In this document: one piece after another, positions 6,806-10,546 of the stretch
Layout: the number at the start of each line of letters is the position of its first letter
Numbering within the stretch: position 1 is the first letter of the stretch
Source: Pseudomonadota bacterium
GTDB taxonomy: Bacteria > Pseudomonadota > Alphaproteobacteria > Rhizobiales > Hyphomicrobiaceae
NCBI GenBank assembly: GCA_023410905.1
Contig: JAEYPL010000011.1
Location: forward strand, 1-10,546
Direction of reading: 5' to 3'
Length of the DNA: 10,546 nt
Made by a program: the position numbers and the translations under genes
The notes under the pieces: model-generated
Database searches by the model: none
Told to the model about the DNA's origin: nothing
What the model saw: the letters and a program-made list of their open reading frames with translations, nothing else

Positions 6806-7978
6806 TCAATAGGGCAGGCCGACATAGTTCTCAGCTAGCGCTGCGGCAGCATGCCGCGAGGTCGTCACGTAGTCGAGCTCGGCAGCCTGGAGCTTCTCCG
6901 CGAACGGTTCGGCATCCGGAAAACGATGCAGCAGCATGGTCATCCACCACGAGAAGCGGACAGCCTTCCATACGCGGGCAAGCGCGCGCGCCGAATAGGC
7001 GTCGAGACCCGCGAGCGAGCGCTCGGCGTAGAACTCGCGCAGTCCTTCGAAGAGATAGTGCACATCGCTCGCCGCGAGATTCAGGCCCTTGGCGCCGGTC
7101 GGCGGCACGATGTGGGCCGCATCACCGCATAAGAAGAGACGGCCAAAGCGCATGGGCTCGGCGACGAACGAGCGCAACACCGCGATCGACTTCTCGAACG
7201 ATGGTCCCGTCGTCACGGCGTCGGCGGCTTCAGCGGGGAGCCGGCGGCGCAGCTCATCCCAGAAGCGCTGATCCGACCAGCTTTCCACCTTATCGTCACC
7301 GCCACACTGGACATAGTAGCGGCTGCGCGTCGGCGAGCGCATGGAGCACAGCGCGAAGCCGCGCGGATGGCTCGCATAGATCAGCTCGTCACGCACCGGC
7401 GGCACCTCGGCGAGAATGCCGAGCCAGCCGAAGGGATAGGAGCGCTCGAATGTCGAGATGGCGCGCTCCGGTACGGCGCGACGGGAGATGCCGTGATAGC
7501 CGTCGCACCCCGCGATGAAATCGCAATCGACACGGTGCGTTGTCCCACCGTGAGCATATGTGACGTAGGGCGCGTCCGTATCGAAACCGTGCGGCATCAC
7601 GGCGGCAGCTTCAAAGACGGTCGCCGCACCAGCGGCCTCCCGACCGGCCATGAGATCTGCTGTGAGCTCGGTCTGGCCATAGACCACGACGCGTTTGCCG
7701 CCTGTCAATGCATGCAAATCGATACGATGCAGGCTGCCGCCGAAAGCAATCTCGAAACCATCATGCTTGAGCCCCTGCGCGTCGAGCCGGCCGGCAAGCC
7801 CCGTCGCGCGTACGAGCCCCACAGTACCTTCCTCGAGCACGCCGGCACGCACGCGTGCCAGCACGTGCTCCTTGCTCGATCGCTCCAGGATCAGCGTATC
7901 GACGCCGATGCCATGCAAAAGCTGCCCCAACAGCAAGCCGGATGGCCCTGAGCCGATGATGACGACTTGCCTGCGCAT
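6806..7978 (-). CDS. pobA: 4-hydroxybenzoate 3-monooxygenase (PobA)
   Basis: This 390-residue flavoprotein hydroxylates 4-hydroxybenzoate to protocatechuate using FAD, NAD(P)H and O2. The FAD-binding GSGPSG is at residues 9-14, the CDG motif (CDGYHGISRRAVP) at 158-170, and the second FAD motif, GDAAHIVPPTGAKGLNLA, at 285-302. The active-site residues known from the Pseudomonas fluorescens enzyme fall at identical positions: H72, Y201, S212, R214, R220, P293, N300 and Y385. The enzyme is therefore very likely active on 4-hydroxybenzoate itself. GGGAGG lies upstream of the ATG at 7978. It is the first gene of the pobA-pcaHG-amidase unit, so substrate made by PobA is used at once by the next two gene products. 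No AraC- or IclR-type PobR regulator is adjacent; the divergent neighbour is a peptidase. Confidence 0.98.
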   Translation of the reverse strand: MRRQVVIIGSGPSGLLLGQLLHGIGVDTLILERSSKEHVLARVRAGVLEEGTVGLVRATGLAGRLDAQGLKHDGFEIAFGGSLHRIDLHALTGGKRVVVYGQTELTADLMAGREAAGAATVFEAAAVMPHGFDTDAPYVTYAHGGTTHRVDCDFIAGCDGYHGISRRAVPERAISTFERSYPFGWLGILAEVPPVRDELIYASHPRGFALCSMRSPTRSRYYVQCGGDDKVESWSDQRFWDELRRRLPAEAADAVTTGPSFEKSIAVLRSFVAEPMRFGRLFLCGDAAHIVPPTGAKGLNLAASDVHYLFEGLREFYAERSLAGLDAYSARALARVWKAVRFSWWMTMLLHRFPDAEPFAEKLQAAELDYVTTSRHAAAALAENYVGLPY

Positions 7979-8095
7979 GGTGGGCTTGCCTCCCGGTTCC
8001 GGTGATCTTGTCGATTGATGCCAACCGGTTAACCTGTTCGCAGACTATCTCAGATCCTGATGGCTGGCAGCCCGCAACTGGTAGGATCATGCGAC
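7979..8095. promoter_or_regulatory. Divergent intergenic region between pobA and the P1 peptidase gene
   Basis: The two operons read outward from these 117 bases, so both promoters should lie here. Two overlapping perfect palindromes, AACCGGTT (8023-8030) and GGTTAACC (8027-8034), form a compact symmetric block that could be an operator. I could not assign -35 and -10 boxes with confidence on either strand. An upstream in-frame ATG at 8060 would extend the peptidase by 12 residues, but TAGGA nine bases before the ATG at 8096 supports the shorter form. Confidence 0.45.
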
Positions 8096-9094
8096 ATGCG
8101 AAATCTGATCACGGACATCGAAGGCCTTCGCGTCGGCCACGCCCATGACCCGGCCGTCGCGAGCGGCGTGACGGCGATCGTCATCGACGTCGATAACGTG
8201 GCTTCGGCTGTAACTCGAGGCGGCGCGCCCGGCTCGCGCGATACGACCCTGCTCGATCCGGAAATGAGCGCCGTCGGCGTCAATGCGGTGATTCTTTCGG
8301 GCGGCTCGCTGTTCGGCCTCGATGCTGCCGGAGGCGTCGTGAATTGCCTGCGCGAGAAGGGCGCCGGCGTGCGCATCGGGCCGATCAACATCCCCATCGC
8401 GGTGCAGGCCACGACCTTCGACATGCTGAATGGCGGCAACAAGAACTGGGGCCGCACTCCACCCCACTGGGAGCTCGGCTGGCAGGCAGCCGAGCAGGCT
8501 CGGGCGGGCGATTTCGCACTCGGCACGGTCGGCGGCGGCTATGGCGCGACGACGGTGACGCTGAAGGGCGGCGTCGGCTCAGCGAGCATGATCACCGAGA
8601 GCGGCTTCACGGTCGCCGCCATCGTCGTCGTCAATGCCGTCGGCTCGGCCACGATTGGCACTGGACCGCACTTCTGGGCGAGCCAAGTCGAGATCGGCAA
8701 GGAATTCGGCGGGCTCGGCAGCCCCGCGCATCTCTCGGCGGCCGACCTCGCGCTCCGCATGAAAGGCGGCCGCCAGCCCGCAACGACGATCGGCCTCGTC
8801 GCAACTGACGCCATTCTCACGAAGCCACAGGCAAAGCGCATCGCCATCATGGCGGACGATGGCCTCCCGCGCGCGGTTCGCCCGGCGCACGCACCCATGG
8901 ATGGCGATACGGTCTTCGCCGTCGCGACTCAGATGAAGCCGCTCACCGACCCGTTGCCGGATCTGACCGAGATCGGCATGGCGGCGGGCGACTGTCTTGC
9001 ACGCGCCATTGCGCGCGGCGTGTACGAGGCGACCGCGCTGCCGTTTCACGGCGCCTTGCCCGCGTGGCGTGACAAGTTCGGCAAGGGCGCTTAA
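8096..9094 (+). CDS. P1 family (S58, DmpA/NylC-like) N-terminal-nucleophile peptidase
   Basis: This 332-residue protein belongs to the DmpA/BapA/NylC group. These are made as one chain and cut themselves to expose an N-terminal Ser or Thr that attacks amide bonds. Family landmarks are LRVGHA (11-16), the NAVILSGGSLFGLDAAGGV block (63-81), GTVGGGYGATT...LKGGVGSAS (143-164) and VVVNAVG (177-183). By alignment from memory with NylC, in which a Thr following Asn is the nucleophile, T230 in PATTIGLVATDA is the predicted nucleophile, with self-cleavage between A229 and T230. D269 and D271 in MDGDTVF fall at the same distance from T230 as the two active-site aspartates of NylC. Substrates in the family include beta-peptides, D-amino acid amides and nylon oligomers; the one here is unknown. 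No signal peptide is seen. The start is at 8096, supported by TAGGA upstream. Confidence 0.88.
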   Translation: MRNLITDIEGLRVGHAHDPAVASGVTAIVIDVDNVASAVTRGGAPGSRDTTLLDPEMSAVGVNAVILSGGSLFGLDAAGGVVNCLREKGAGVRIGPINIPIAVQATTFDMLNGGNKNWGRTPPHWELGWQAAEQARAGDFALGTVGGGYGATTVTLKGGVGSASMITESGFTVAAIVVVNAVGSATIGTGPHFWASQVEIGKEFGGLGSPAHLSAADLALRMKGGRQPATTIGLVATDAILTKPQAKRIAIMADDGLPRAVRPAHAPMDGDTVFAVATQMKPLTDPLPDLTEIGMAAGDCLARAIARGVYEATALPFHGALPAWRDKFGKGA

Positions 9095-9101
9095 GCGCCC
9101 T
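9084..9101. terminator. Perfect 18-bp palindrome at convergent gene ends (possible bidirectional terminator)
   Basis: AGGGCGCTTAAGCGCCCT reads the same on both strands. It spans the last codons and TAA stop of the peptidase gene and reaches the first base of the dehydrogenase stop. As RNA from either strand it can form a seven-pair stem with a TTAA loop. There is no T-run on either side, so it is not a textbook intrinsic terminator. It may still stabilise both 3' ends or limit read-through between the converging genes. Confidence 0.4.
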
Positions 9102-10342
9102 CAGAAGCGCTCGGCACGATAGGGGTGCGGGTCGGTGAACGGCTTCTCGCCGGTCATCATTTCGGCGAGTAGGCGCCCCGTCACGGGCCCGAGCGTGAAG
9201 CCGAGATGGTGGTGGCCGAAGTTCATCCAGAGGCCCTTTTTGCCGGCGGCCTGGCCGATGACAGGCAGCATATCGGGCATGGTCGGCCGCCGCCCGAGCC
9301 AGGGCTCGGCCTCGACGCGCTCGGCAAGCGGGAAGGCTGCGCGCGCGAGCGGCTCGACGCGCTCGAGTTGCGCGTAGTTCGGCGGCGCGTCGCGCACTGC
9401 AAATTCGGCGCCCGTCGTGATGCGAATGCCCTTCGTCATGGGCGCCATGGCATAGCCGACGGTCGTATCGATGACGGGCCGGCTGAGCGTCGCGTTGCCC
9501 TCGGGGCGATAGTGCATGTGATAACCGCGCTTGACGCCGAGCGGCAGCTTCAATCCCTGCGCGCTCGTCACCGTGTCGGACCACGGCCCCAGCGCGACAA
9601 CGACGTCCGGCGCCGAGATCCAGCCGTCGCGCGTCGCTACTTTCCAGCCCGCACCGTCCCGCGTGAGCGATCGCGCCTCACCCTCGACCAGCGCGCCGCC
9701 GCGCCGCGCGAAGAGATCGCCGTAAGCCTTGCCGAGCGCACTCGGGTCACCGACGCTGCACGGATCAGGCAGGAATATGCCGCCGACGTAGACGGACTTC
9801 AGATGCGGCTCCATTTCGGCGAGCTCGGTGCGGGTCACGGGCTTTGCGACGACACCGTACTTCGCTTTGACCTCGTTATCCTCGCGGACGGCCTTCTCGA
9901 GTGCCGCCTCATTGCGATAGAGCCGCAGATAGCCTGTGCGCCGGATCATGCCGATGACGCCGGCCTCGTTCATGAAGTGCTCGTGCTCGTCGACACAGCG
10001 CGTCACGATCGGCGCCATGGCGCGCGCCGTCGCATGCATCCCGGCCTCGGTCGACCAGTGCCAATACTTGAACATCCACGGCGCAATGCTCGGCAGGGAC
10101 GACCACTGGAATGAGGCATCCGTCGATTGATTGCGCGCATATCGCAGGATGGTCGCCCATTCGCGCGGGAAGAGATAGGGAACGATGCCCTCGCGCTGGA
10201 TGATGCCCGCGTTGCCGTAGGACGTTTCCTCAGCCACGCCGCGGCGGTCGACGAGCGCAACGGAACGGCCGCGCTGCTGCAAATGAAGCGCCGTGGACAC
10301 GCCGACCATGCCGGCGCCGAGGACAATCACATCGTTGCTCAT
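9101..10342 (-). CDS. DadA-like FAD-dependent D-amino acid dehydrogenase/oxidase
   Basis: This 413-residue protein is a DAO-superfamily flavoenzyme of the DadA type, which oxidises an amine or D-amino acid to an imine and passes electrons to the respiratory chain or O2. The FAD-binding GAGMVG is at residues 9-14, followed by VALVDRRGVAEETSYGNAG (28-46), typical of DadA-type proteins. The second FAD region, VVVALGPWSD, lies near 250, and the C-terminal GHHHLGFTLGPVTGRLLAE motif is at about 376-394. The length fits the family. The start at 10342 has no good ribosome-binding site (the minus strand there reads CCCTCCCTC), so initiation may be weak or leaderless. It is convergent with the P1 peptidase. 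Together they could handle D-amino acid amides or peptides, but this is only suggested by position. The substrate could equally be sarcosine, proline or hydroxyproline. Confidence 0.85.
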   Translation of the reverse strand: MSNDVIVLGAGMVGVSTALHLQQRGRSVALVDRRGVAEETSYGNAGIIQREGIVPYLFPREWATILRYARNQSTDASFQWSSLPSIAPWMFKYWHWSTEAGMHATARAMAPIVTRCVDEHEHFMNEAGVIGMIRRTGYLRLYRNEAALEKAVREDNEVKAKYGVVAKPVTRTELAEMEPHLKSVYVGGIFLPDPCSVGDPSALGKAYGDLFARRGGALVEGEARSLTRDGAGWKVATRDGWISAPDVVVALGPWSDTVTSAQGLKLPLGVKRGYHMHYRPEGNATLSRPVIDTTVGYAMAPMTKGIRITTGAEFAVRDAPPNYAQLERVEPLARAAFPLAERVEAEPWLGRRPTMPDMLPVIGQAAGKKGLWMNFGHHHLGFTLGPVTGRLLAEMMTGEKPFTDPHPYRAERF

Positions 10343-10546
10343 GAGGGAGGGGTCCGCTTCAGATGATGCTATCGAGCTTTGTGGGTGGGTCGTGGTCTTT
10401 AGTCGTCTTCGCTCCCGGGCTCGTCTCTTCCGGACGCCGTTCCGCTGTGCCTGCAGATAGCAGACTGCCTACCCTTCCAGCTTCCAATTGTCAGCCCCGA
10501 ATGGCAATAGTCCAATGGCGCCGACCGGTCATGCGCGGACTTGGAA
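10343..10546. other. Non-coding end of window upstream of the DadA-like gene
   Basis: I find no open frame with family similarity, no tRNA, and no convincing hairpin in these 204 bases. The promoter of the DadA-like gene should lie here, but I could not place its boxes. The start of a gene beyond the window edge cannot be excluded. Confidence 0.4.

Noticed and set aside
6262..7518. Long plus-strand open frame of 418 codons opposite pcaH and pobA
   Set aside because: It runs antisense to two unmistakable genes, is very Arg/Ala-rich, and shows no domain. Long antisense frames are expected in high-GC DNA.
8096..9094. Calling the P1 peptidase a nylon-oligomer hydrolase
   Set aside because: The nucleophile region resembles NylC, but the family is broad and no nylon-specific residues can be shown from the sequence.

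Overview
The window is high-GC DNA with tightly packed genes, short intergenic gaps and frequent ATGA stop/start overlaps. A G/C-rich inverted repeat of a kind dispersed in proteobacterial genomes is also present. Together with the pobA/pcaHG content and protein style, this suggests a proteobacterium, most likely an aerobic alphaproteobacterium of the Hyphomicrobiales (Rhizobiales). That placement is an inference from style, not from a marker gene.

Region 1 (33-3858, all minus strand, read right to left) is a four-gene CoA-linked operon. The order of transcription is a CaiD-like enoyl-CoA hydratase, a cysteine homologue of the PrdB/GrdB selenoprotein reductase family, a CaiB/BaiF class III CoA-transferase, and a second crotonase-fold protein that keeps only one of the two usual catalytic glutamates. 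The last three genes are joined by 4-bp ATGA overlaps. The combination looks like a CoA-ester pathway for an unidentified substrate. No acyl-CoA dehydrogenase or ligase lies in the window.

Region 2 (3859-4016) is a non-coding spacer holding an inverted pair of G/C-rich repeat arms around a 12-bp palindrome. One strand of the left arm has four G-tracts that fit a quadruplex motif.

Region 3 (4017-7978, minus strand) is an aromatic catabolic operon transcribed as pobA, pcaH, pcaG, amidase. PobA converts 4-hydroxybenzoate to protocatechuate, and PcaHG opens the protocatechuate ring to 3-carboxy-cis,cis-muconate. The later steps (pcaB, pcaC, pcaD and beyond) are not in the window. The amidase may supply an aromatic acid from an amide, but this is inferred only from position.

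Region 4 (7979-10546) starts with a divergent intergenic region containing overlapping palindromes. It is followed by a plus-strand P1-family (S58/DmpA/NylC-like) self-processing peptidase with a predicted threonine nucleophile. Convergent to it, with the stop codons sharing an 18-bp perfect palindrome, is a minus-strand DadA-like FAD-dependent amino acid dehydrogenase. The last 204 bases hold no recognisable gene.

The least ordinary content is the PrdB-like CxxC protein inside a CoA-transferase/crotonase operon. The other genes are recognisable families, some in uncommon combinations.
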